Origin: Gemmatimonas sp.
GTDB lineage: Bacteria; Gemmatimonadota; Gemmatimonadetes; Gemmatimonadales; Gemmatimonadaceae
Length of the DNA: 9,273 bases
Direction: 5' to 3'
Assembly (NCBI RefSeq): GCF_031426495.1
Contig: NZ_JANPLK010000018.1
Span: 1 to 9,273, forward strand
Made by a program: the position numbers and the translations under genes. Positions 1-5,687 of the stretch are shown in pieces (within the stretch, counting starts at the first letter, position 1; each line of letters begins with the position of its first letter). The notes beneath the pieces were generated by a model. That model saw only the letters and a program-made list of their open reading frames with translations. It had not been told where the DNA came from and made no database searches.

Positions 1-677
1 GCACTGCCCTCGCTCTCGTATTCCGCCGCCTGCTGCAGGAACGCATCGAGGTCGCCGTCGTCGGCACCGCCCGCCAGCTTGAAGAAGCTGCGCATCGCCA
101 GCGTCGTGTCCTGCACGGCGAGCAGCGCCGCGCGGTCGCAGCTCAGTTCCGCCTTGCGGCTCCACTCCAGCAACGCGAGGTGGAAGGGCGCGAACGCTAG
201 CCCGGCAAGGAACGGCAGCGCACTGAAGCCGACCATGCTGACGATGATCGCGATGGTGCGATACACCATGTGGCCGCTCGCGATGTGCCCCACTTCGTGC
301 GCCAGCACGAAGCGCTGCTCGTCCTCCGTCAGCAGCTCCATCGTCTCGGTGTTGACCACGATGAACGGCCGCTCGAACCCGACCGCGGTGGCGTTGACGG
401 TCGGCGACAGCGTCACGTAGAGATCCGGAATCTCCGACACGTCGAGTGCCGCGCACGCCTCGCGCAGCAGCGCGTGCAACCGCGCATGCTGCGTGGGCCC
501 GGTGCGCACCGCATTCGCCAGGAAGAGATGCCGCAGGCCGCGCTCGCCGAAGAAGCCGGCCACCTTGCGCACCACGTCGTCGAACCCCGGGATCGCGCGC
601 AGGGTGTGAAGCGCCGCGCGATCGGCCGGATGCTCCCAGGACGTCGATGCGATCTGGGGAAGCGGGGTCACAACCAT
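1..677 (-). CDS. M48 family zinc metallopeptidase, membrane-associated (partial, C-terminus beyond the left edge)
   Basis: The visible 225 residues form the N-terminal part of an M48 (Ste24/HtpX-like) metalloprotease. Reading the minus strand, residues 127-131 are HEVGH (bases 285-299), the HExxH zinc motif. The third ligand lies in the segment SRKAELSCDRAALL, where E177 and D181 match the family ExxxD pattern. A hydrophobic stretch at about residues 140-170, between the two motifs, is probably one or two membrane segments, as in HtpX-like proteins. The roughly 80 residues before the domain include no obvious signal peptide. The domain start (DLYVTLSPTVNATAVG, then FIVVNTETMELL) is typical of M48, which often acts in membrane or envelope protein quality control. 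The ATG at 675-677 is chosen because GAGG (minus strand, bases 684-687) sits six bases upstream. The gene has no stop in the window, so length and any C-terminal domain are unknown. The family call is firm; the substrate is unknown. Confidence 0.9.
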   Translation of the reverse strand, partial: MVVTPLPQIASTSWEHPADRAALHTLRAIPGFDDVVRKVAGFFGERGLRHLFLANAVRTGPTQHARLHALLREACAALDVSEIPDLYVTLSPTVNATAVGFERPFIVVNTETMELLTEDEQRFVLAHEVGHIASGHMVYRTIAIIVSMVGFSALPFLAGLAFAPFHLALLEWSRKAELSCDRAALLAVQDTTLAMRSFFKLAGGADDGDLDAFLQQAAEYESEGS

Positions 678-683
678 GACGAA

Positions 684-687
684 CCTC
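684..687 (-). promoter_or_regulatory. Shine-Dalgarno site of the M48 peptidase gene
   Basis: On the minus strand GAGG stands six bases before the ATG at 677, a normal spacing that supports this start. The wider 678-861 gap contains no gene I can support and no convincing -35/-10 pair for the peptidase. Confidence 0.55.
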
Positions 688-843
688 GTCGCTCGGGGAT
701 GCTCGATGAACGGCCGCCAATGCCGGCAGGCCGCAGTGAAGACGGACGCGGAGCGCTCCGAGACTCGGGAGGGCAGGGAGCCATTCGCTGCGAACCGTCG
801 CACCGGATGGACCCCCTACGCATGGAGGCGCGCCGCAGTGTCA

Positions 844-860
844 CCCGTCACGGCGACGGG
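844..860 (-). terminator. Possible weak hairpin terminator after the cystathionine synthase/lyase gene
   Basis: Immediately after the minus-strand TGA (862-864) the bases CCCGTC and GACGGG form a perfect 6-bp G/C-rich stem around a 5-base loop. There is no run of T after it, so it does not look like a standard intrinsic terminator. It may slow or protect the 3' end of the transcript, or be chance in GC-rich DNA. Confidence 0.25.
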
Positions 861-861
861 G

Positions 862-2031
862 TCAGAGCCCGTGGAGCGCCTGCTCCAGGTCACCAAGCAG
901 ATCGGCAGCGTCCTCGACGCCCACCGATAGGCGAACCAGTCCCTCCGTAATGCCCAACTCCGCCCGCCGGTCCGCCTCCACCGATGCATGCGTCATGCTG
1001 GCCGGATGACTGATCAGACTTTCGACCCCGCCCAGGGACTCGGCGAGGCTGAACAGGCGCACCCGGTCGAGCATCGTCTTGACGCGCTCACGCGTGCCCA
1101 GCTCGATCGAGATCATGCCGCCGAAGCCGCTCATCTGCCGCGCCGCCAGCGCATGCTGCGGATGCGATTCCAGCCCCGCGTAGAGCACCCGCTCATGGCC
1201 GAGTCGCGTGGCCAGCCAGCCGGCGACCTCGCGGCCGTTCGCGTCGTGCGCCTTCATGCGGATGGCGAGCGTCTTGGTGCCGCGCAGACAGAGCCAGGCG
1301 TCGAAGGGGCCGGGCACGGCGCCCGCCGCATTGAGGATGAACTGCAGGCGAGTCGCGAGCTCCTCGTTCGATGTGACCGCGATGCCGCCGATCATGTCGC
1401 TGTGGCCATTCAGATACTTCGTGCTGGAATGCCAGACGATGTCCGCGCCCGTCTCGAGCGGACGCTGGAAGATCGGCGTCGCGAAGGTGTTGTCCACGAT
1501 CAGTAGCGCCTGGTGTCGCTTGGCGATGTCGCTCATGGCGGCCAGGTCAGTGAGTCGCATCAGGGGGTTCGTCGGCGTCTCCACGAGCAGTGCTCGGGTG
1601 GACGGCGTCATCGCATCGGCCACCCGCTGCGGATCATCCGTATCCACGTAAGTGAACGACAAGCCAAAATGACGCAGGATTCGATCGAACAGACGGAACG
1701 TGCCACCGTACACGTTCTCGCCGCACACGATGTGATCGCCGGCGCGGAACAGCTTCATGATCGAGTCGAGGCAGCCCATACCGCTGCTGAACGCGAACCC
1801 GTGCGTGCCGCCCTCGAGCGTCGCGACGTTCCGTTCGAGCGCCTGTCGGGTGGGATTCTTCCCCCGGGCGTATTCGTACCCCTTGTTGACGCCGATGCTT
1901 TCCTGCACGTAGGTGGACGTGAGGTAGAGCGGCGTCATGATGGCGCCCGACACCGGGTCGGGGCGCTGGCCAGCGTGGATGGCGCGAGTGGCCATGCCAC
2001 CCGTGAGGTCTTCGTCGTAAATGCGCGTCAT
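862..2031 (-). CDS. PLP-dependent cystathionine gamma-synthase / gamma-lyase family enzyme
   Basis: This 389-residue protein is a full-length member of the Cys/Met-metabolism PLP enzymes (fold type I), cytosolic and normally a homotetramer. Visible landmarks, in order: YEYARGKNPTR at about 52-62, whose Tyr54 and Arg56 bind cofactor phosphate of the neighbouring subunit; SSGMG at 82-86; Tyr108, which stacks on the PLP ring; Asp180 in VDNTFATP, which pairs with the pyridine nitrogen; Lys205 in SSTKYLNGHSD, the Schiff-base lysine; and SLAESLGGVESLISHPASMTH at 328-348. Glu331 in that last motif is typical of cystathionine gamma-synthase (MetB) and gamma-lyase and argues against beta-lyase (MetC). 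Sequence alone does not separate synthase (methionine synthesis) from lyase (cysteine from cystathionine), nor exclude an O-acetylhomoserine-using variant. The ATG at 2031 has GGAG only three bases upstream, so a start at Met13 (base 1995) is possible. No methionine-pathway gene is adjacent. It is transcribed divergently from the response regulator. Confidence 0.92.
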   Translation of the reverse strand: MTRIYDEDLTGGMATRAIHAGQRPDPVSGAIMTPLYLTSTYVQESIGVNKGYEYARGKNPTRQALERNVATLEGGTHGFAFSSGMGCLDSIMKLFRAGDHIVCGENVYGGTFRLFDRILRHFGLSFTYVDTDDPQRVADAMTPSTRALLVETPTNPLMRLTDLAAMSDIAKRHQALLIVDNTFATPIFQRPLETGADIVWHSSTKYLNGHSDMIGGIAVTSNEELATRLQFILNAAGAVPGPFDAWLCLRGTKTLAIRMKAHDANGREVAGWLATRLGHERVLYAGLESHPQHALAARQMSGFGGMISIELGTRERVKTMLDRVRLFSLAESLGGVESLISHPASMTHASVEADRRAELGITEGLVRLSVGVEDAADLLGDLEQALHGL

Positions 2032-2065
2032 GGGCTCCGTGTGGTCCGAGGCGAACTTGGGGCGG

Positions 2066-2094
2066 AAGCTACTGTCGCGACCGAGCGTCGGCGA
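2066..2094 (-). promoter_or_regulatory. Putative promoter of the cystathionine synthase/lyase gene
   Basis: On the minus strand a -10-like TAGCTT (2066-2071) lies 34 bases before the ATG at 2031. The hexamer 17 bases further up (2089-2094) is TCGCCG, a weak -35 match. The same TAGCTT occurs before glmM and prfC, which is the main reason for listing it. The expected transcript start is near 2060, leaving a leader of about 30 bases. Confidence 0.35.
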
Positions 2095-2162
2095 GTTGTG
2101 CCGCTCGGATTCCGTCGCGATGCACGGCCACGTCCCACCGCACTGCAGCCTCAGGCCGTTGT

Positions 2163-3284
2163 ATGGCCCACGCTGCCGCGCGATCCGAAGCCGGCGGCCT
2201 GATGCGCTTTGCCAGTGCCCTCGCCGGCGCGCCGCGCCGCTGCCTGATCGTGGACGACGAAACCTCCATGCGCTCGGTGGTCCGTCGTCTGATGCAGGCA
2301 GAAGGCTTCGAATGCCTCGAAGCGAGCTGTGGCGCGGATGCGCTCGAGGTGCAGGCGGCCACGCCGTCGCCGCTGGTGCTCTCGGACTTTCATATGCCCG
2401 GGATGGACGGCGCGCAGCTGCTCACGCAGATCCGCTCGCGCTGGCCCGAGACGGCGGTGGTCATGATCACCGCCGTGTCCGATGTCGATCTGGCGGTGCG
2501 TTGCCTCGATGCCGGTGCGCTCGACTACCTCACCAAGCCCTTTGCGATCGAGGAGCTTCGCGCCCGAGTGGTGCAAGCGCTCGAGAAGCGCCGTCTGCTC
2601 ATCGAGAATCAGGCGTATCGGTCTGACCTCGAGGCACGTGTCGCGCTCCAGGCGCGCAAGTACGAAGAGCTATTCCTCGCGGCCCTGCAGTCGCTGGCGG
2701 AAGCGCTCGAAGTGAAGGACTCCTACACGTGGGGGCACTCCACGCGCGTGAGTCGCTATGCGATGGCGATTGCGCGCGAACTGCACGTCGCACCGGCGTT
2801 GCTCCACGAGCTCGAGCTGGGTAGCCGCTTGCACGACATCGGTAAGATCGGCGTGCGCGAATCGGTGCTGAACAAAGCGGGACCCCTCACGGATGCCGAG
2901 TATGCGCACGTCATGGAGCATCCGGTCATCGGGTGGCGACTGCTGGCGCCGCTGTTGGGCGACATGCCGCACGCGTTGGCGGTGGTGCGCTCACATCATG
3001 AGCGATTCGACGGCTACGGTACTCCCGACACGTTGCGTGGTCACGAGATCCCGCTCGAGGCGCGGATCACGGCGGTGGCCGATTCCTTCGACGCCATGAC
3101 CAGCGGCCGCCCGTATCGCGATGGCATGCACGTCGAGGACGCCGTGACGGAGTTGAGGCGCTGTGCCGGATCGCAGTTCGATCCGACGTGCGTGGCCGCC
3201 TTCGAGCGGGCGCTGGCCAGCGGTGCGATCCCGCATCCTGATCGCAGCGTACAACGGCAGACCCGCCTGCAGGTCGTGGCTTAA
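2163..3284 (+). CDS. Response regulator with receiver and HD-GYP domains (predicted cyclic-di-GMP phosphodiesterase, GTP variant of the GYP motif)
   Basis: A 373-residue cytosolic two-domain regulator. Residues 25-140 form a CheY-like receiver: acidic pair Asp31/Asp32, phospho-acceptor Asp75 in LVLSDFHMPGMDG, Thr103 in MITA, and Lys125 in LTKPF. A charged helical linker (about 128-170), probably a coiled coil, leads to an HD-GYP domain at 170-352. Metal and substrate motifs visible there are KDSYTWGHSTRV (185-196), HDIGK (224-228), His253 in MEHP, HHERFDG (278-284), ADSFDAM (306-312) and FDP (339-341). In characterised family members this domain hydrolyses cyclic di-GMP; phosphorylation of Asp75 would be expected to control it. 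The signature loop reads DGYGTPDTLRG instead of the usual DGxGYPxGL, so Tyr is replaced by Thr287. No sensor kinase is in the window. The ATG at 2163 has only a weak AGG seven bases upstream; Met14 (base 2202) is an equally possible start and would leave a more usual short N-terminus. Confidence 0.93.
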   Translation: MAHAAARSEAGGLMRFASALAGAPRRCLIVDDETSMRSVVRRLMQAEGFECLEASCGADALEVQAATPSPLVLSDFHMPGMDGAQLLTQIRSRWPETAVVMITAVSDVDLAVRCLDAGALDYLTKPFAIEELRARVVQALEKRRLLIENQAYRSDLEARVALQARKYEELFLAALQSLAEALEVKDSYTWGHSTRVSRYAMAIARELHVAPALLHELELGSRLHDIGKIGVRESVLNKAGPLTDAEYAHVMEHPVIGWRLLAPLLGDMPHALAVVRSHHERFDGYGTPDTLRGHEIPLEARITAVADSFDAMTSGRPYRDGMHVEDAVTELRRCAGSQFDPTCVAAFERALASGAIPHPDRSVQRQTRLQVVA

Positions 3285-4105
3285 GCGAGCACCAGATGTC
3301 CGTCGCGTAGCCGTTGCACGGCAGTCTCCGCATGGACCGCCGTGCTACGCATTCCGGTCGCGGTGTTCCATCGGCCCGCCACCAGCGAGACACCCTCGCG
3401 TTCGATCGCTCGACACACATCGTCCACCGACGTCGGCGACAGCATGGTGACGCGACCGCCGGCCAGGAGCGGCGCGAACAGGCCCACTGCGAGTGCGTCG
3501 ATATCCTCGCTGAGCCGCACGGTCAGCACATGGTCCACCGGCGTGAGGAGCAAGTCGGTGACGGCGGTTCTGGCGGCAGCAATCAGCTCACGGTGCGAAC
3601 GGTTGAGGCGCTGCCGGGATGGCTGATACGCTACGAGGCACTCCTCGTCGCGCCCTTCCGTGGCCGTATCACCCTCCAGCGAGAGCCCGTGGTGTGATCC
3701 CAGGTCCACGTCGTGCGTGCGGCCGGGCACGATCACGCGTGCCTGGCGCGGCGCGTCATCGAGCAGCACCACGGGCATGCCCTCAGGAAGCCGCGCGGCC
3801 AGCGCCTCAAGCGTGAAGACAGTCCCCACGTTGGCGTCGGCCAGCTGCCACGCGATCGCGTCGGGCGACTCACCAATGTTGAGCAGCAGGGCGCCGCGCC
3901 CATCGGATGCCGCCAGCGCCACCAGAAGGGCGGGGCCGTCGGGCACAAAAATGGCAGATCGCTTGCCTGTCAATGCCCGGACCAGCGCGGCCGATCGCGG
4001 CAGGAGCGTGAGTCCGGCGGCCACGAGTTGCGACGCCTCAAAGGCGCCAAGACGACCGCCGCCAGCGGCGATCGCGAGGGGAAGCAGGGCGAGCGGATCG
4101 GACAT
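3281..4105 (-). CDS. Degenerate, truncated AMP-binding (ANL superfamily) domain protein
   Basis: A 274-residue protein that appears to be only the N-terminal subdomain of an acyl-CoA synthetase/AMP ligase. Residues 50-100 (SAIFVPDGPALLVALAASDG, then GALLLNIGESPDAIAWQLAD) match the family layout of substrate cap and the strand before the A3 core. Residues 155-222 follow the order of the A3 region: LVAYQPSRQRLNRSHRELIAAAR in place of the usual YTSGTTGxPKGVxxSHxNL, then DHVLTVRLSEDIDALAVGLFAPLLAGGRVTML, the usual stretch ending in LLxGG. The Ser/Thr/Gly-rich P-loop and its lysine are therefore lost. The A5 to A10 motifs, including the catalytic C-terminal lysine, are absent, since typical ligases have 500 or more residues. 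Adenylate-forming activity is unlikely. It could be a decayed gene or a protein kept for binding or as a subunit. The frame is open and codon use matches its neighbours, which favours continued expression. The ATG at 4105 has no Shine-Dalgarno sequence. Family assignment is by eye and tentative. Confidence 0.65.
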   Translation of the reverse strand: MSDPLALLPLAIAAGGGRLGAFEASQLVAAGLTLLPRSAALVRALTGKRSAIFVPDGPALLVALAASDGRGALLLNIGESPDAIAWQLADANVGTVFTLEALAARLPEGMPVVLLDDAPRQARVIVPGRTHDVDLGSHHGLSLEGDTATEGRDEECLVAYQPSRQRLNRSHRELIAAARTAVTDLLLTPVDHVLTVRLSEDIDALAVGLFAPLLAGGRVTMLSPTSVDDVCRAIEREGVSLVAGRWNTATGMRSTAVHAETAVQRLRDGHLVLA

Positions 4106-4113
4106 GTGCGAAG

Positions 4114-4143
4114 AGACTAGCGCACTGTGGGGGCCTGTGCCAC
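4114..4143 (-). promoter_or_regulatory. Putative promoter of the ANL-like gene, giving a near-leaderless transcript
   Basis: On the minus strand TAGTCT (4114-4119) ends eight bases before the ATG at 4105. GTGGCA (4138-4143) lies 18 bases upstream and matches the -35 consensus at four of six positions. Transcription from this -10 would begin within about two bases of the ATG, which fits the lack of any ribosome binding site. Confidence 0.35.
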
Positions 4144-4179
4144 CGCCGTAACGGGAGCCGACCTTGGATCGTCTACCGG

Positions 4180-4201
4180 CGGGACTCCGTCGGGACTCTG
4201 T
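4180..4201 (+). repeat. Tandem 11-base direct repeat upstream of glmM
   Basis: CGGGACTCCGT and CGGGACTCTGT follow each other directly and differ at one base. The 11-base period places the copies on the same face of the helix. They end 32 bases before the proposed glmM -35 box, where an activator could bind. Function is not known. Confidence 0.4.
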
Positions 4202-4233
4202 GCTGTGCGGATGCGTCAGCGTTCATGCACGTG

Positions 4234-4262
4234 TTGGCCGGAAGCGGGTCTGCCTCTAGCTT
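4234..4262 (+). promoter_or_regulatory. Putative sigma70-type promoter of glmM-glmS
   Basis: TTGGCC (4234-4239, four of six -35 consensus bases) is separated by exactly 17 bases from TAGCTT (4257-4262). The predicted start is near A4268, giving a 36-base leader that contains the ribosome binding site at 4294. This is the best promoter candidate in the window. Confidence 0.5.
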
Positions 4263-4278
4263 TCGGGATTACCCGAAA
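4261..4278. repeat. Perfect 7-bp inverted repeat overlapping the glmM promoter -10 and start
   Basis: TTTCGGG and CCCGAAA flank a 4-base ATTA centre. The element covers the last bases of the proposed -10 box and the predicted transcript start. It could be a repressor operator, or partly a 5' RNA stem if transcription starts a little earlier. The T-rich arm is not placed as a terminator for any upstream plus-strand gene. Confidence 0.45.
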
Positions 4279-4293
4279 ACACGCCGATTTACC

Positions 4294-4298
4294 GAGGA
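4294..4298 (+). promoter_or_regulatory. Shine-Dalgarno site that fixes the glmM start
   Basis: GAGGA ends five bases before the ATG at 4304. It supports that start over an in-frame ATG at 4127, which would add 59 residues without family resemblance and would lie upstream of the promoter, and over the ATG at 4322 (Met7). Confidence 0.7.
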
Positions 4299-4303
4299 AT
4301 CCG

Positions 4304-5674
4304 ATGGCTTTTGAAGGGCTGATGGTGAGTGTGTCCGGTGTGCGCGGACGTGTCGGATACGGACTGACGCCTGAAGTCGTGGCGACATTCGCTGCCGCCT
4401 TCGGGGCCTGGGCTGCACGACACGGCGGACGCACGATCGTCGTGGGGCGTGACAGTCGTGTCTCCGGACCGATGTTCACGCGCATCGTGCATGGCGCCTT
4501 GGAGTCGGTCGGCTGCACGGTGATCGACATCGGCATGGCACCCACCCCCACCATTCAGCTGGCGGTCGAACATCACCATGCTGCCGGCGGCCTTGGCATC
4601 ACGGCCAGCCACAACCCGATCGAGTGGAACGCCCTCAAGTTCATCGGTCCGTCTGGGCTCTTCCTGTCGGCCGACGAAGGCGCTGAAATGCGGGCCCTGA
4701 TGGAGAGCGGCATCCCGCGCGCCACGTGGGACGCACTCGGCGAGATCGTGCACGACACCGAGGCGGTCCAGCGTCACATCGATCAGGTGCTGGCGCTGCC
4801 ATACCTCGACGTAGCTGGCATCAGGGCCCGTCGTTTTCGCGTGGCGCTCGACTGCTGCCGCGGCGCCGGGGGCGTGATCATGCCGCAGCTCCTCACCGAG
4901 TTGGGCTGTGAGGTGTATGCGATCAACATGGAGGCCGACGGACAGTTTCACCGTCCGCCGGAGCCAGTGGCCGAAAACCTCGGTGAGTTGGCGGCACTGG
5001 TGAAGGCGACCGAAGCCGATATCGGGTTCGCGACCGACCCCGACGTGGATCGCCTCGCGCTCGTGCTCGACAACGGCATTGCACCGGGCGAGGACTACAC
5101 GCTCGCGCTGGCGGCCCGTACCGTGTTGCGGCATCGTCCCGGACCGGTGGTGACCAACCTTTCCACCAGCAAGGTGGTGGCCGACGTCGCCCGCGACGCG
5201 GGCGTGCCCTTCCATTTCGCCAAAGTGGGAGAAGTGAACGTGGCGATGACCATGCGTGATCTGGGCGCGACGATCGGTGGAGAAGGTAATGGCGGCGTCA
5301 TCCTTCCGGAAATGCACTTGGGGCGGGACGCGCCCGTCGGCGCGGCGCTCTTGTTGCAATTGATGCTGGAGGAAGCTCGACCGTTGTCCGCCGTGATCGC
5401 CGAGCGGCCGAAGTACGTGATCGTGAAGGACAAGCTGGATCGTCCAGAGGCACCGCTCGACGCTGTATATGTGGCCCTGCGTGCGGCGTTTCCCGACGCA
5501 GTGGCCGATACTCAGGATGGACTCCGATTGGACTGGCCCGACCGCTGGGTGCACCTGCGCCCGTCGGGAACCGAACCAATCGTGCGCGTGATTGCGGAAG
5601 GTCCAACCGAGCAGGACGCGCGCACGTTGATCATGCAGGCCCGGGAGCCGCTGTCGGCTCTCGGATCACTCTAG
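4304..5674 (+). CDS. glmM: Phosphoglucosamine mutase, archaeal-like phosphohexomutase type
   Basis: A 456-residue cytosolic alpha-D-phosphohexomutase that probably converts glucosamine-6-phosphate to glucosamine-1-phosphate on the way to UDP-GlcNAc and peptidoglycan. Visible signatures: SGVRGRVG (11-18); VGRDSRVSG (47-55); the phosphoserine loop TASHNP (100-105) with Ser102; the Mg-binding DPDVDR (245-250) with Asp245, 247 and 249; the sugar-recognition loop GGEGNGGVILPE (325-336); and the phosphate-binding RPSGTEP (419-425). Length matches the family. The loops ASHNPIEWNALKF and GGEGNGG resemble archaeal GlmM/phosphomannomutase-like proteins rather than the E. coli GlmM form (GGEQSGH). Sequence alone would allow phosphomannomutase or phosphoglucomutase activity. 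The glucosamine assignment rests mainly on glmS starting 13 bases downstream, probably in the same transcript. An alternative start at Met7 (4322) is less likely because the ribosome binding site fits 4304. Confidence 0.87.
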   Translation: MAFEGLMVSVSGVRGRVGYGLTPEVVATFAAAFGAWAARHGGRTIVVGRDSRVSGPMFTRIVHGALESVGCTVIDIGMAPTPTIQLAVEHHHAAGGLGITASHNPIEWNALKFIGPSGLFLSADEGAEMRALMESGIPRATWDALGEIVHDTEAVQRHIDQVLALPYLDVAGIRARRFRVALDCCRGAGGVIMPQLLTELGCEVYAINMEADGQFHRPPEPVAENLGELAALVKATEADIGFATDPDVDRLALVLDNGIAPGEDYTLALAARTVLRHRPGPVVTNLSTSKVVADVARDAGVPFHFAKVGEVNVAMTMRDLGATIGGEGNGGVILPEMHLGRDAPVGAALLLQLMLEEARPLSAVIAERPKYVIVKDKLDRPEAPLDAVYVALRAAFPDAVADTQDGLRLDWPDRWVHLRPSGTEPIVRVIAEGPTEQDARTLIMQAREPLSALGSL

Positions 5675-5687
5675 ACCTCGAACGACC

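Noticed and set aside
270..950. Plus-strand open frame (226 residues) covering the M48 gene and the gap to its right
   Set aside because: Low-complexity Arg/Pro/Ala composition with no domain, opposite the HEVGH-containing gene.
2032..2162. SAM-type riboswitch before the cystathionine synthase/lyase gene
   Set aside because: The predicted leader is about 30 bases and I see no paired-stem arrangement or conserved SAM riboswitch core in the 131-base spacer. A covariance-model search would settle it.
4127..4303. N-terminal extension of glmM from the ATG at 4127
   Set aside because: The 59 extra residues have no family resemblance, cross the likely promoter and repeat elements, and lack a ribosome binding site; GAGGA fixes the start at 4304.
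4289..5554. Long minus-strand open frame (421 residues) opposite glmM
   Set aside because: Its translation is His/Arg-rich with no recognisable domain, and it is fully antisense to a well-supported gene. Such frames are common opposite GC-rich coding DNA.
5675..5687. glmS ribozyme upstream of glmS
   Set aside because: Only 13 bases separate glmM and glmS; the ribozyme is well over 100 bases and its core is not seen inside glmM.
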